A DNA stretch of 64,000 nt from Serratia nematodiphila DZ0503SBS1 (GCF_000738675.1 NZ_JPUX01000002.1:434001-498000); one strand, 5' to 3'. Counted from the stretch's first letter, positions 1-8,688 are shown. The notes: a model not told the origin generated them from the letters alone. Numbers and translations are program-made.

Positions 1-185
1 GTTGGCCCAAGGCGGCGCACATCGCCGTCACCACCCGTAAAGGCAACGGACTGGTGCAGGCGGTGAACGAAGCGCTGAACGGCGCGATCCGCGGCGGACA
101 GTACGATCAGGTGCTCAATCGCTGGGGCGAGAGCGTCGAACGCCTTGCGCAGTCGGAAATCAACCCGCCCGGCCTGGGCGATTAG
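1..185 (+). CDS. ABC transporter substrate-binding protein, C-terminal fragment
   Basis: The window opens inside this gene. An open frame ending at TAG 183-185 encodes the last 60 or so residues, including VTTRKGNGLVQAVNEALNG and a stretch ending in LNRWG. This is the usual C-terminal lobe of periplasmic polar amino-acid binding proteins (SBP family 3), where a final helix carries an N/K-x-W-G motif. It is followed after 9 nt by an acetyltransferase, then by a permease and an ATPase on the same strand, so it is most likely the binding protein of that importer. The substrate cannot be told from this fragment. Confidence 0.8.
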   Translation, partial: WPKAAHIAVTTRKGNGLVQAVNEALNGAIRGGQYDQVLNRWGESVERLAQSEINPPGLGD

Positions 186-194
186 GAGCGCGCA

Positions 195-722
195 ATGACG
201 CAAGACACCTTCATTCAGACGTTGCCGACCGACCCGCTGATCGCCCCGGTGATCGAGGGGCTGTTCGGCGAGTATCGCCAGCGTTACGGCGACTATTTTG
301 GTGACCAGGAACCGGAACCGCTGGACCTGTATGCACCGCCGCAAGGGGCCTTCATCGTGCTGCTGCGCGCCGGTGCGCCGATCGCCATGGGTGCCTTCAA
401 ACGCTATGACGCGCAAACCGCCGAGCTGAAGCGCATCTGGACCCGGGGCGATCTGCGCCGCCAGGGCCTGGCGCAGCGGGTGTTGCAGCAGTTGGAAACG
501 CTGGCGCTGGCGCAGGGGTATCGCCGGCTCTACCTGACCACCGGCTTTCGCCAGCCCGAAGCGGTGGGCCTGTACCTGAGCAACGGTTATCAGCCGCAGT
601 TCGATCCCACCGTTGACAGCGAGGTTTACAGCCACCCGCCCTACGATGGCCGCCTGCCGTTCCGCAAAAGCCTGATTGCAGAGGACGCGTGTTGTTGCGC
701 GTCGGAAAGGAAAATCGCCTAA
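195..722 (+). CDS. GNAT-family N-acetyltransferase
   Basis: A 175-residue protein with the GNAT acetyl-CoA-binding pattern: basic residues and RRQGLA at about 88-93, followed by the helix RVLQQLETLAL and the later strand RLYLTTGF. GNAT enzymes move an acetyl group from acetyl-CoA to an amine; the acceptor here is unknown. A GGAG ribosome site sits 7-10 nt before the ATG and overlaps the end of the binding-protein gene. Its place inside an amino-acid ABC transporter operon suggests that it acts on the imported compound, but this is inference. Confidence 0.85.
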   Translation: MTQDTFIQTLPTDPLIAPVIEGLFGEYRQRYGDYFGDQEPEPLDLYAPPQGAFIVLLRAGAPIAMGAFKRYDAQTAELKRIWTRGDLRRQGLAQRVLQQLETLALAQGYRRLYLTTGFRQPEAVGLYLSNGYQPQFDPTVDSEVYSHPPYDGRLPFRKSLIAEDACCCASERKIA

Positions 723-753
723 ACCCCCTTTATCTGTAGTCAGGAGACATGAC

Positions 754-1641
754 ATGTCCAAACAAGAAGTCTTGAAAGTGGTGCCCGCCCGCTATCCGCT
801 GCGGCTGATCGGCGCCCTGTTCTCGCTGTTTATTCTGGCCGCCATCGTGCAATCGGTAGCGGGCAACGCGCGCTGGGAATGGGGCGTGTTCGCCGAGTGG
901 TTCTTCGCCCCGGCGGTGCTGGCCGGGCTGGGGCAAACTCTGCTGCTGACGCTGCTCGGCACGCTGTTCAGCATCCTGTTCGGCACCCTGCTGGCGCTGG
1001 CGCGGCTGTCGCGCTCTTACCTGTTGGCGTCACTGGCCTGGGGGTATATCTGGCTGTTTCGCTCGCTGCCGCTGATCCTGGTGCTGATCATCCTGTATAA
1101 CTTTTCCTATCTGTACGACGCCATCTCGCTGGGCATTCCCTTTACCTCGGTGGTGTTCGCCAGCTACCCGACCATCGATATCCTCGGCCAGTTCGCCGTG
1201 GCGGTGCTGGGCCTGACGCTGGTGCAGTCCGCCTATACCGCCGAGATCATCCGCGGCGGCATCCTGGGCGTGGATTACGGCCAGCACGAAGCGGCGGCGG
1301 CGCTGGGCCTGCCGGGCTATCGCCGCACCTTCCGCATCATTCTGCCGCAGGCGCTGCGCTCCATTATTCCGACCGGATTCAACGAGATCATCAGTCTGGC
1401 GAAAGGCACTTCGATCGTTTATGTGCTGGCGCTGCCGGAGCTGTTTTACACCATCCAGGTGATCTATAACCGCACCCAGCAGGTGATACCGCTGCTGATG
1501 GTGGCCACCGTCTGGTATCTGTTCATCACCACCGCCCTGTCGGTGATCCAATACTACATCGAACGCTATTTCGCCCGGGGCGCGGTGCGCGAACTGCCGC
1601 CGACGCCCTGGCAGAAACTGGCCGGCTGGCTAAAACGTTAG
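754..1641 (+). CDS. Amino-acid ABC transporter permease
   Basis: A 295-residue HisM/GlnP-type inner-membrane permease. Several hydrophobic segments are visible (about 18-38, 60-95, 110-130, 150-175 and near 260). The EAA loop, which contacts the ATPase, is readable as QHEAAAALGLPGYRRTFRIILPQ-like sequence near residues 180-200. The chosen ATG (protein starts MSKQEVLK) follows an AGGAG site at 742-746; the longer frame from 676 overlaps the acetyltransferase and lacks such a site. Only one permease gene is present, so it probably works as a homodimer with the ATPase downstream. Confidence 0.92.
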   Translation: MSKQEVLKVVPARYPLRLIGALFSLFILAAIVQSVAGNARWEWGVFAEWFFAPAVLAGLGQTLLLTLLGTLFSILFGTLLALARLSRSYLLASLAWGYIWLFRSLPLILVLIILYNFSYLYDAISLGIPFTSVVFASYPTIDILGQFAVAVLGLTLVQSAYTAEIIRGGILGVDYGQHEAAAALGLPGYRRTFRIILPQALRSIIPTGFNEIISLAKGTSIVYVLALPELFYTIQVIYNRTQQVIPLLMVATVWYLFITTALSVIQYYIERYFARGAVRELPPTPWQKLAGWLKR

Positions 1642-1650
1642 GAGACCCGC

Positions 1651-2478
1651 ATGTCTGAAGCCATTGATTATTACGCCTTGCCCGAGCAGCCGGCACGCAA
1701 CCTCACCCCGGTGCCGGCGCGCGGCCTGATCGAAATCAGCAATGTCAGCAAGTTTTTCGGCAAACACAAGGCGCTGGACGACGTCAGCCTGACGCTGCAG
1801 CCGGGCACCGTGACCGTGATCCTCGGCCCTTCCGGCTCGGGCAAATCGACGCTGCTGCGGGCGATCAACCACCTGGAGCGCGTGGACGAAGGCTTTATCC
1901 GCATCGACGGCGACTACGTCGGTTACCGCCGCAAGGGCAACCGGCTGTACGAGCTGAAGGAAAAGGCCATCCTCCGGCAGCGCATCAACGTCGGCTACGT
2001 GTTCCAAAACTTCAACCTGTTCCCGCACCTGACGGTGCTGGAAAACATCATCGAAGCGCCGGTGGTGCACAAAATTCACTCCCGCGAACGGGCGAAGGCG
2101 GTGGCCTATGAGCTGCTGGATACCGTCGGGCTGCGTCACAAGGCGGATGCCTACCCGCGCCACCTCTCCGGTGGCCAACAGCAGCGCATCGCCATCGCGC
2201 GCGCGCTGGCGCTGAACCCGAAGGTGATCCTGTTCGATGAGCCGACCTCCGCGCTCGATCCCGAGCTGGTCGGCGAAGTGCTGGACGTGATTAAGGGATT
2301 GGCAGATCTGGGCGTCACGCTGGTGGTCGTCACGCATGAAATCGGCTTTGCGCGCGAAGCGGCGGATCGGGTGGTGTTTATGGTCGACGGGCAGATCGTC
2401 GAACAGGGCGACGCCAGGCAGGTGCTGGCTCAGCCGCAGCACCCTCGCACCGTTAACTTCCTTAACAAAGTGCTGTGA
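1651..2478 (+). CDS. Amino-acid ABC transporter ATP-binding protein
   Basis: A 275-residue GlnQ/HisP-type ATPase that powers the importer encoded just upstream. Walker A (GPSGSGKST) is at about 59-67, the Q-loop is in [12 protein letters not shown], the signature LSGGQQQR starts near residue 172, and Walker B with the catalytic Glu is [12 protein letters not shown]. The H-loop is VVTHEIGF. An N-terminal extension of about 25 residues precedes the usual start of the fold. It begins 9 nt after the permease with a GGAG site, so the genes form one operon. The GC-rich palindrome at 2484-2501 follows it. Confidence 0.95.
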   Translation: MSEAIDYYALPEQPARNLTPVPARGLIEISNVSKFFGKHKALDDVSLTLQPGTVTVILGPSGSGKSTLLRAINHLERVDEGFIRIDGDYVGYRRKGNRLYELKEKAILRQRINVGYVFQNFNLFPHLTVLENIIEAPVVHKIHSRERAKAVAYELLDTVGLRHKADAYPRHLSGGQQQRIAIARALALNPKVILFDEPTSALDPELVGEVLDVIKGLADLGVTLVVVTHEIGFAREAADRVVFMVDGQIVEQGDARQVLAQPQHPRTVNFLNKVL

Positions 2479-2483
2479 TCGTC

Positions 2484-2501
2484 GGGGCGCCGCGGCGCCC
2501 C
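2484..2501. terminator. GC-rich perfect palindrome between convergent genes
   Basis: GGGGCGCC-GC-GGCGCCCC is an 18-nt perfect palindrome located between two convergent genes. It could stop transcription on either strand, but no U-tract follows on either side, so it may only protect mRNA ends. Confidence 0.4.
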
Positions 2502-2514
2502 GCTCAGGAGCAGG

Positions 2515-3024
2515 TTAAAGACCGGCGAAACGCCGCTTCTCGGCGGCGAAATCCAGCGGACGGATCCCCTGCTGGTTTTTATCCTCTTCGGTCAGCAGCG
2601 CCGGCGGAATAAACCAGGTCACCTCAAACAGCAGCCCGTCCGGATCGTGGCCATAAATGCTTTTGTGCACGCCGTGATCCTCTTCCAGCCCGAGAATGCC
2701 GCGTTCGGCCAGCTGGTGACGAATGCGCTCCAGCTCTTCCAGGCTGTCCACTTCCCAGGCCAGATGGTACAGCCCGGCCGGTGGCTCATGCTCTGCCGGC
2801 GGCTCGTTGTTGGCGCGAAACACCCCGGCGCGCTGCTGGCCCAGATTCTTGCTGAACAGCGCCAAATCGTGATCGTTGTCCGAATCGGCGGCCTGGGTAA
2901 ATACCGCCCGATCGGGGCTGTCGGACGGCTTCAGCTTGAAGCCCAATACCTGATGATAAAAGTCGGCGCTCTGCCGCACGTCGCTGACATACAGCACGGC
3001 GTGATTGAGACGTTTGATGCCCAT
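2515..3024 (-). CDS. VOC-family (glyoxalase/dioxygenase fold) protein
   Basis: A 169-residue protein with two halves of the vicinal-oxygen-chelate fold. The N-terminal MGIKRLNHAVLYVSDV carries the usual metal-binding His. YHLAWEV and KSIYGHDPDGLLFEVTW supply the later His/Glu ligands typical of extradiol dioxygenase-like members. The start was placed at 3024 because AAGGA lies just upstream on the minus strand; the longer frame to 3225 would run through the neighbouring promoter. Substrate unknown; an extradiol dioxygenase, glyoxalase-like or resistance-type binding function are all possible. Confidence 0.8.
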   Translation of the reverse strand: MGIKRLNHAVLYVSDVRQSADFYHQVLGFKLKPSDSPDRAVFTQAADSDNDHDLALFSKNLGQQRAGVFRANNEPPAEHEPPAGLYHLAWEVDSLEELERIRHQLAERGILGLEEDHGVHKSIYGHDPDGLLFEVTWFIPPALLTEEDKNQQGIRPLDFAAEKRRFAGL

Positions 3025-3190
3025 CGATATTCCTTTTTCGCATTGAATGAAGTCAGCATGAACATAGCATGTGGGGGGAAAGCCGCTAAATGCCGTTATC
3101 GCATGACTAAATGCCGCCCGCGCAATCTGTCGCTGCAAGGCATTCCGCGCTATCATAAGCGCTGTATTGATCCCTTTTGTGAGAATAACG

Positions 3191-3670
3191 ATGAACGGCA
3201 AGATAACGACTTTTTTTGAAGACAAAGGCTTCGGCTTTATTACCGACGAGAACGGAGAAAATCGTTATTTTCACGTGATTAAAGTGCAGAATCCGGAGCT
3301 GATTAAGAAAAACGCGGCGGTGACCTTCGAACCGACCAACAACACCAAAGGCCCGTCGGCTTATGCGGTCAAAGTGTTGGCGCCCAGCAAATACATCATC
3401 ATCGCCAATGAAAGAATCAAGATCGCCAGCATCAAGTCTTTCAATACCTTCACCAAGGAAGTGCCGGTCAAAGCCGATGTGGATAAAGAGAACACCGTGC
3501 TGTCGGTCGGCCTGCTGATGAACCGCATTCGCCCGCAGTCCGAAGACCAGGCGCAGGCCATGCAAACGCTGCGCATGCTGACCATCACCACCTTCCAGAA
3601 CACCACCCATACCTTCTCCGAGCACGAGATCGACATGGATGAAACCATCAAGGCGTTGAAAAGCCTGTAA
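3191..3670 (+). CDS. Cold-shock-domain protein with C-terminal extension
   Basis: A 159-residue protein. The first ~65 residues form a cold-shock (OB-fold) nucleic-acid-binding domain: MNGKITTFFEDKGFGFITDENGENRYFHVIKV contains the RNP1-like KGFGFI and an RNP2-like YFHV element. The remaining ~90 residues (KYIIIANERIKIASIKSFNTF onward) are not a cold-shock domain and I do not recognise them. They make the protein more than twice as long as CspA. A role in RNA binding is likely; the extension may add a partner or ligand site. Confidence 0.75.
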   Translation: MNGKITTFFEDKGFGFITDENGENRYFHVIKVQNPELIKKNAAVTFEPTNNTKGPSAYAVKVLAPSKYIIIANERIKIASIKSFNTFTKEVPVKADVDKENTVLSVGLLMNRIRPQSEDQAQAMQTLRMLTITTFQNTTHTFSEHEIDMDETIKALKSL

Positions 3671-3751
3671 GCCTCTGCGTACAGAAAATAACCAACGAAA
3701 TTTGTCGTCGCCTGTGTTAGCGTGAGTTTTCACCTGACACAGGCTATTGAT

Positions 3752-3913
3752 ATGTCCGATTCCAGCAGCGTCAAAGGTTTTATCAACCGCTCCACCCAAA
3801 TCGTCTGCCCTAAATGCGGCTATGTTACCCGGCAAAAATGCGCGGCAATGCTGCAAGACGTGATACTGATTTGCCCTAATTGCGAAACCCGCTTCGAGCC
3901 CAGGCAAGGTTGA
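3752..3913 (+). CDS. Small zinc-ribbon protein
   Basis: A 53-residue protein with two CPxC knuckles, CPKCGY and CPNCETRF, separated by about 20 residues. This is a classic zinc ribbon. A third Cys lies between them. The ATG at 3752 (MSDSSS) is preferred to a GTG 30 nt upstream because an AGG lies at a suitable distance. Function unknown; related short zinc ribbons occur as lone genes in enterobacteria. It stops 6 nt before the end of the convergent cyclase gene. Confidence 0.65.
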   Translation: MSDSSSVKGFINRSTQIVCPKCGYVTRQKCAAMLQDVILICPNCETRFEPRQG

Positions 3914-3919
3914 AAACGG

Positions 3920-5380
3920 TTAGCGGAACAGAATATGCTCGACGCTGTTGCCGTTCACCACGTTGAACGACTCCACCCGATTACGCCCCTGCGATTTGGC
4001 GCGATACAGCGCGATATCCGCCATATTCATCAGTTGCTCCAGCGATTTCACTTCGTTCATCGCCAGGCTGGCGACGCCGACGCTGATGGTGATTTTCAGC
4101 GTCTGTTTGCCTTCCGCCTGCAGTTCCGCCTGCTCCACCAACCGGCGCAGATGCTCCCCCAGCGCCACGCCCTGCGCCGCCAGCGCGCGCGGCAGCATGA
4201 TGGCGAACTCTTCCCCGCCCAAGCGGCCGAACAGCTGATCGTGCCGCAGCTCGCGCCGCACGATGTGCGCGAACGACGCCAACACCTGATCGCCGGCGCT
4301 GTGGCCGTGCGTATCGTTGATCTGCTTGAAATGATCGATGTCGATCAGCAGTAGCGACACCGCCTCTTTCGAGCGGTGCTTGTGCTCCAGCAGCTCGCCC
4401 GCTTTGCGCGTCATCGCGCTGCGCGCCAGCACCCCGGTCAGGAAATCGTGGTTGGCGCTGTGCTCCAGACGCCGCATCAGCTTGCGATTGGCGGCGATAG
4501 AGCTGGCGAGGATCAGCGGCCCCATCACCAGCATGGCGATGCCCAAGCGGGCGGACATCAGGGTGTCGAGGAAGGCGTTGTGATTGTTCGGCGTTTCATA
4601 CAGCACCAGGTTGGCTGAAATGTTGCTGATCTCGGTCATGCCGGTCAACAGCGTCAACAGCGTCACGGGGAACAACTGGTAGCGCACTGCGCACCACAGC
4701 AGCGCCGGGATCGGGAAGGCGATGGCGCCCGGCCCGCCGATATAGACGCTGAACGCCAGCGACAGCAGTAGCGCCAATAGCGGCAGGCAGCCTTTCAGGC
4801 GCCAACGCACCTGCATGCGAAACAGCTGTTTCAACCGCGGCGCCGCCATCAGCACCGGCAACAGCAACAAGGTCGTCGAGAACTGCTCACTGAACCAGGC
4901 CAACCAGGCGACCACCACCGTATTGTTGTACAGGCTGTCGTTACGCAGCACCGACAGCGTCGACGCCACCGCCGCACCGGCCAGGCTGGCGCTGAACATA
5001 TAGAGTATCGCCTGGGGTTTGCCCATGCGCCGTTGAGATTGCGGCAACATCAGCATGATGCCGTAACCGACGACGATCAGCGACATGTTGCAGGCGTTCA
5101 GCCACAGCGCCAAAGACCAGCCCTCGCCGGTGCTGAGATCGGCGGCAACCATGCCCAGGTAGGTCGTGAGCCAGCCGAGCGGCGTGGCGTAAGCGGGTTT
5201 GCGCAGCAGCAGGCCGAGCAAAATCGCATTCACCGGCCAAAATAAAGAAAGCGAGCCAATCGGCCGGCTAAGAATGCCCACCAGGGAGAGTAAAAAGGCC
5301 AGCATGAAAAGATTGATGAGCTGAACCGTAAGCGGCAGGCCATGCCTGGCGTTTATTCTGGCGTTCATCGCCTCGCCCAT
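3920..5380 (-). CDS. Diguanylate cyclase with MASE1 membrane sensor
   Basis: A 486-residue protein. The first ~300 residues form eight or so membrane segments of the MASE1 type (SLSLFWPVNAILLGLLLR near the start). The C-terminal ~165 residues are a GGDEF domain with the active-site sequence GGEEF in RLGGEEFAIML and the preceding DIDHFKQINDTHGHSAGD. The intact GGEEF site predicts synthesis of cyclic di-GMP from two GTP. I see no RxxD inhibitory site directly before it. No EAL domain is present. It is a single-gene unit read from the 5.4-6.0 kb spacer. Confidence 0.9.
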   Translation of the reverse strand: MGEAMNARINARHGLPLTVQLINLFMLAFLLSLVGILSRPIGSLSLFWPVNAILLGLLLRKPAYATPLGWLTTYLGMVAADLSTGEGWSLALWLNACNMSLIVVGYGIMLMLPQSQRRMGKPQAILYMFSASLAGAAVASTLSVLRNDSLYNNTVVVAWLAWFSEQFSTTLLLLPVLMAAPRLKQLFRMQVRWRLKGCLPLLALLLSLAFSVYIGGPGAIAFPIPALLWCAVRYQLFPVTLLTLLTGMTEISNISANLVLYETPNNHNAFLDTLMSARLGIAMLVMGPLILASSIAANRKLMRRLEHSANHDFLTGVLARSAMTRKAGELLEHKHRSKEAVSLLLIDIDHFKQINDTHGHSAGDQVLASFAHIVRRELRHDQLFGRLGGEEFAIMLPRALAAQGVALGEHLRRLVEQAELQAEGKQTLKITISVGVASLAMNEVKSLEQLMNMADIALYRAKSQGRNRVESFNVVNGNSVEHILFR

Positions 5381-5719
5381 ATTTTGCTAATAACCAGAAT
5401 AATAATGTGCATACTCTCTCGCCCGGCCAGTGAGGGATAATCAACCCGGATTTCAACCAAAAAAGCCAGACAAATCAATAATAAAAAGCATTAACAATTA
5501 ATTAACAGACTTTTCTTAACCTAATGTGGCGGCGGTGGACTCCCCCGCATACCGTCGGAAAATAATGCTCAGCTCTGCTGTCAGCATAGCGCATAGCGTA
5601 ATAGGCCGCCGACCGACGTTAATTACATTAATAAGATTGTGGTTATTGCTCGTTGAATGATATTTGAATGACTACGCGATTATTTTCCTGCAACTGGGCC
5701 GCCTGTGCAATAACAACCC

Positions 5720-5745
5720 AAAAAAAGCCCGCATGAAGCGGGCTT
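5720..5745 (-). terminator. Rho-independent terminator
   Basis: Eight-base-pair stem AAGCCCGC/GCGGGCTT with a 5-nt loop, followed on the minus strand by seven T. It forms the 3' end of candidate small RNA A. Confidence 0.8.
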
Positions 5746-5803
5746 GCTTGAACAACAGCAAATCGACAGTTACGACACGGCCATGCATTGCATGACCGTG
5801 CTG
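5720..5803 (-). ncRNA. Candidate small RNA A (sigma-S-like promoter, two hairpins)
   Basis: Read on the minus strand, CTATACT (5816-5810) matches the sigma-S -10 consensus. Seven bases later a strong hairpin begins: CACGG/CCGTG arms with inner CATG/CATG at 5776-5800. An unpaired stretch follows and then a Rho-independent terminator, AAGCCCGC-N5-GCGGGCTT (5725-5745) with a run of T to 5720. The predicted transcript is about 84 nt with an Hfq-type U tail. No gene upstream reads directly into it. I do not recognise it as a named RNA. Confidence 0.5.
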
Positions 5804-5844
5804 ACGCGCAGTATAGCGGTGAAAGCTTAAGCAGACCTTAGCAA

Positions 5845-5870
5845 CAAAAAACCCGGCCTAGGAACCGGGA
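5845..5870 (-). terminator. Rho-independent terminator after the flavodoxin-like gene
   Basis: CCCGG-N8-CCGGG stem followed by six T on the minus strand. It most simply ends the transcript of the flavodoxin-like gene at 6000-6551. Confidence 0.7.
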
Positions 5871-5924
5871 ATATTTGTACGAAATGCAGCGTTAGCCCAA
5901 GCAGGCTAATAACATTTCGTAAAT
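5845..5924 (-). ncRNA. Candidate small RNA B or leader/terminator structure
   Basis: A 44-nt two-tier hairpin spans 5878-5921: outer arms TACGAAATG/CATTTCGTA (9 bp, perfect) and inner arms TTAGCC/GGCTAA. It is followed on the minus strand by a terminator, CCCGG/CCGGG with six T (5870-5845). It may be a short independent RNA, or simply the processed 3' end of the wrbA-like transcript, whose stop codon lies only 80 nt upstream. No convincing promoter of its own is seen. Confidence 0.35.
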
Positions 5925-5999
5925 TACACGCCAATTGTGCAGAGAAAATGAACGCGGCATCCGTTCAACCGCACCACCGTCCCATCTACACGATAGGTC

Positions 6000-6551
6000 T
6001 TACGCCAGTTTGGCGGCAAAGCCCGCTACGCGCTGGCCATAGAGCTTGGCGGTCGCCAGATCGCCCGACAACATCTCATCCACGCCGGCATCCGCCGGGG
6101 TCTGCACCAGCAGCCCCACCGAACCGCCCAGGTTATTGACGTCGGTGCGCTGCGCCGATTTGGTGTTGGCCGGCAGCAGCCCCAGACTGACCCACAGGCC
6201 GCCATGTTGCGAAGCCAGCGTCTGCAGCGCGATCAGCGTCACCTGCTTGTCGCCGTTCAGGCTGGCGCTGTTGGTAAAACCGCCGAACACTTTATCCTGC
6301 CACTTGCGGCCGAACCAGGCTTTGGAGCTGGCGTCGGCGAATTTCTTGAACTGCCAGGATGGGCCGCCCATATAGGTCGGCGAACCAAAGATGATGGCGT
6401 CCGCCTCATCCAGCGTCTGCCAGGCTTCGTCGCTGATATCGCCGTTCTGATCGATGGCGATCAGTTCCGCCCCGGCGCCTTCCGCCACCACTTTCGCCAA
6501 ACGCTCGGTATGGCCGTAGCCGGAATGAAACACCACTACTGTCTTCGCCAT
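6000..6551 (-). CDS. Flavodoxin-fold NAD(P)H:quinone oxidoreductase (WrbA-like)
   Basis: A 183-residue flavodoxin-fold protein. The FMN phosphate loop is near the N-terminus (VVFHSGYGHTERLAKVVAEGA), followed by FGSPTYMGGPSWQFKKFAD and KVFGGFTNSASLNGDKQ, which line the flavin ring in WrbA-type proteins. Family members reduce quinones by two electrons using NAD(P)H. It is slightly shorter than E. coli WrbA (198 residues) and sits in a different context, so it is named only as WrbA-like. The start at 6551 follows GGAGAA on the minus strand. Confidence 0.85.
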   Translation of the reverse strand: MAKTVVVFHSGYGHTERLAKVVAEGAGAELIAIDQNGDISDEAWQTLDEADAIIFGSPTYMGGPSWQFKKFADASSKAWFGRKWQDKVFGGFTNSASLNGDKQVTLIALQTLASQHGGLWVSLGLLPANTKSAQRTDVNNLGGSVGLLVQTPADAGVDEMLSGDLATAKLYGQRVAGFAAKLA

Positions 6552-6874
6552 AGAAATTCTCCACTCATTGCACAAAGGCGCCGACGGCGCCCCTCTCGCG
6601 TTCAATCTAATCAAGCGCACAGCGACTGAATACCGAATAAAACTGACGGTGTTATTCAAAAAAATCGCGTTGCGCGCCAGGCATGCTCAGATAAAAAAAA
6701 TCCCGCACAAGGCGGGATAAACTTAACAGGGATGGGGTAATACACTACAGGGAATGGATAACACACAACATCATCGGGTAGAGCTACAGTACCAATCTCA
6801 ATGTATAGAACTGTCATCCCCGCGTAAGTTTGCTCGGCCAGATGTAACGCCGAATGGGAAATATGACATTTTGC
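6552..6874. other. Spacer between minus-strand genes
   Basis: Contains the terminator at 6693-6718 and presumably the promoter of the flavodoxin-like gene (6552-6690). Nothing else recognisable is seen between 6720 and 6874. Confidence 0.5.
6693..6718 (-). terminator. Rho-independent terminator after the glycosyltransferase gene
   Basis: On the minus strand ATCCCGC-CTTGT-GCGGGAT is followed by a run of T. It lies about 155 nt after the stop codon of the membrane glycosyltransferase gene. Confidence 0.75.
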
Positions 6875-8407
6875 TCAACGCACCACGAACAGGCGCGACT
6901 CAAAGCCGCCGCTCTTGAAGGTGCCGGTATTGACCCACCCCGGCGGCGAACGGCCGAAGTCCTGATTGAAATCGCCGCCGCTGACCAGCCAGACCCGGCG
7001 ATGGCCTTTCGATAAAACGCTGAGCTTATCGACGTAAGTCTGCGCCGCCCGATCGTGGAAAAAGGTGCCGAAGCCATAGGCGTTGGGCTTGCCTGAAATG
7101 CCGTTGGGCCTGGCCGGGGTATACAGCAAGGCGCGGTAGCCCTGCTTGTTGTAATACACATAGCTCAGGTAGTTGAACATGTTGCTGACCACCACCGCAT
7201 CGTTAGGCTGATAGTGGCTGTTGATATAGTGCACCATCACCTTGAACTCATCTTTTTCGACCGGGTAGTCGTTACGTACGCCGTAGCCGAACAGCAGGCT
7301 GAAGAACAGTAGCAAAGAGATCCCGCGCACCCGGTTTTTCGTTCCGGCGATCAGCACGCCCAACACCAGCGGAATGCCGAGCGCGGCGGAATAAAGATAG
7401 CGATCGACAAACAGCGGCGAGCGCCAGGAAATGGCGAATACCAACGTTACCGGGATCAGAATGCCGCAGAGCAGCAGCAGAGAGAATTTTCTCGGCATCT
7501 GGCGCCGCCACAGCAGCAGTGAACATAAAGCGACAAACATCGCCGGCAACAGCCAGAGAATGATCGTGGGATAGTTGCTGCCATCATGGCCGGTGAGAAA
7601 ACGCCAGAACATCGCCGGCAGATCGCTCCAGGAAACCTGAGGGATCCAACCGACGTCGCCGCCGACCCTCAGCTCGGCGATATGCGCCAGCAGATTGAAC
7701 AACACCAGCAGCCAGGGAATGTAGGCCACCCCGATCGCCGCATTGGCCAGCCACCATGCCGGTCGCTTGATATAACACTCGCCTTCGCGGCGGCACGACA
7801 GCGCCAACACCACCAGCCAATGCGCGATCAGCGTGAAAATCGTGAAGTAATGGGTATAAAAGCTCAGCGTCATCAACAGCGCATACAGCGCCAGATAACG
7901 GCGGTTATCCGGCGTTTTCAGCCACTTCGCCAACGCCATGGCGGCGGCGATCGCCAGCAGCCCCATCAGCGCATACATGCGCGCCTCCTGGCTGTAGCGC
8001 ACCGCCATCGGCATGATCGCCATCAGCCAGCCCGCGATCAGCGCCGCCCGTTCATTGGCCAGCCAACGGATAAAGCGCATCGCCAGTGCCACCGTCACCA
8101 CGCCGAACGCCAGGCTCAACGAGCGGGCCGCCAGAATGCCATCGCCAAACAGCACCATCCAGCCATGCAACAGCAGGTAATAAAGCGGCGGGTGAACATC
8201 GAAAGAAGCGTGATAGAGCAACGCGCCCACATCGTAACGGCTGGTCAGCACGCTGGAGGCTTCATCGCACCAAAAATACCTGTCGGTTAAGGATATAGAC
8301 CGTACGAGCGCCGAAAACGCCACGATCACCAACGCATAATGTTTGTAATCGATGCCCTTTAAGCCGTTGTTGCTTAAAGAGACATTCGAAACCTGCTGCA
8401 GTGACAT
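6875..8407 (-). CDS. ArnT/PMT-like membrane glycosyltransferase (GT39/GT83 superfamily)
   Basis: A 510-residue polytopic membrane protein with about 10-12 hydrophobic segments. The first periplasmic loop has the acidic motif of the superfamily (FWCDEASSVL), followed by HPPLYYLLLHGWMVLFGDG, which is characteristic of enzymes that use polyprenyl-phosphate sugars as donors. The C-terminal ~130 residues (after the last helix) form a soluble periplasmic domain. The likely role is transfer of a sugar from undecaprenyl phosphate to a lipid or protein; the acceptor is unknown. The start at MSLQQVSN (8407) was preferred over one 30 nt upstream because GGAA precedes it. Confidence 0.8.
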   Translation of the reverse strand: MSLQQVSNVSLSNNGLKGIDYKHYALVIVAFSALVRSISLTDRYFWCDEASSVLTSRYDVGALLYHASFDVHPPLYYLLLHGWMVLFGDGILAARSLSLAFGVVTVALAMRFIRWLANERAALIAGWLMAIMPMAVRYSQEARMYALMGLLAIAAAMALAKWLKTPDNRRYLALYALLMTLSFYTHYFTIFTLIAHWLVVLALSCRREGECYIKRPAWWLANAAIGVAYIPWLLVLFNLLAHIAELRVGGDVGWIPQVSWSDLPAMFWRFLTGHDGSNYPTIILWLLPAMFVALCSLLLWRRQMPRKFSLLLLCGILIPVTLVFAISWRSPLFVDRYLYSAALGIPLVLGVLIAGTKNRVRGISLLLFFSLLFGYGVRNDYPVEKDEFKVMVHYINSHYQPNDAVVVSNMFNYLSYVYYNKQGYRALLYTPARPNGISGKPNAYGFGTFFHDRAAQTYVDKLSVLSKGHRRVWLVSGGDFNQDFGRSPPGWVNTGTFKSGGFESRLFVVR

Positions 8408-8532
8408 AACCGCATTCCGCCCAAGAGAACCACACAATGTGGAGACGCAGCGTCATCATTGCCGACGGCGGGTAAATGGCGGGTAAATCAGTGCGAAAAA
8501 GTCGGCGCAGTCCCCTTCAGGCCGCACGGCTC

Positions 8533-8688
8533 TCAGCGAATTTCAACGCTGATATCCGGGTAGGCCTTCTCGCCGTCACTGAGGTAATGCCCCAGCGCCC
8601 GATATGCCATCACGTACAGCACGGCGGCGGCGCACAGGCACAGCAAGGTCACGAGAAAGAATCTGGATTTGCGCACGATAGGCTCCAT
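8533..8688 (-). CDS. Small single-pass membrane protein
   Basis: A 51-residue protein, starting MEPIVRKSRFF, with one hydrophobic segment (about residues 10-30) and a charged C-terminus ending PDISVEIR. It lies upstream of the glycosyltransferase on the same strand, separated by about 125 nt. No motif is recognisable. The short frame, Met followed by basic residues and then a single helix look like a real small membrane protein, but the ribosome site is weak. Confidence 0.5.
   Translation of the reverse strand: MEPIVRKSRFFLVTLLCLCAAAVLYVMAYRALGHYLSDGEKAYPDISVEIR

Larger units (their letters stand above)
5381..5999. other. Long non-coding spacer
   Basis: No credible protein gene is seen in these 620 bases. 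The left part (5381-5700) is AT rich and should hold the promoter of the cyclase gene. The right part contains two terminator-like hairpins and two other strong hairpins, all oriented for the minus strand, annotated separately as candidate small RNAs. Confidence 0.6.
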
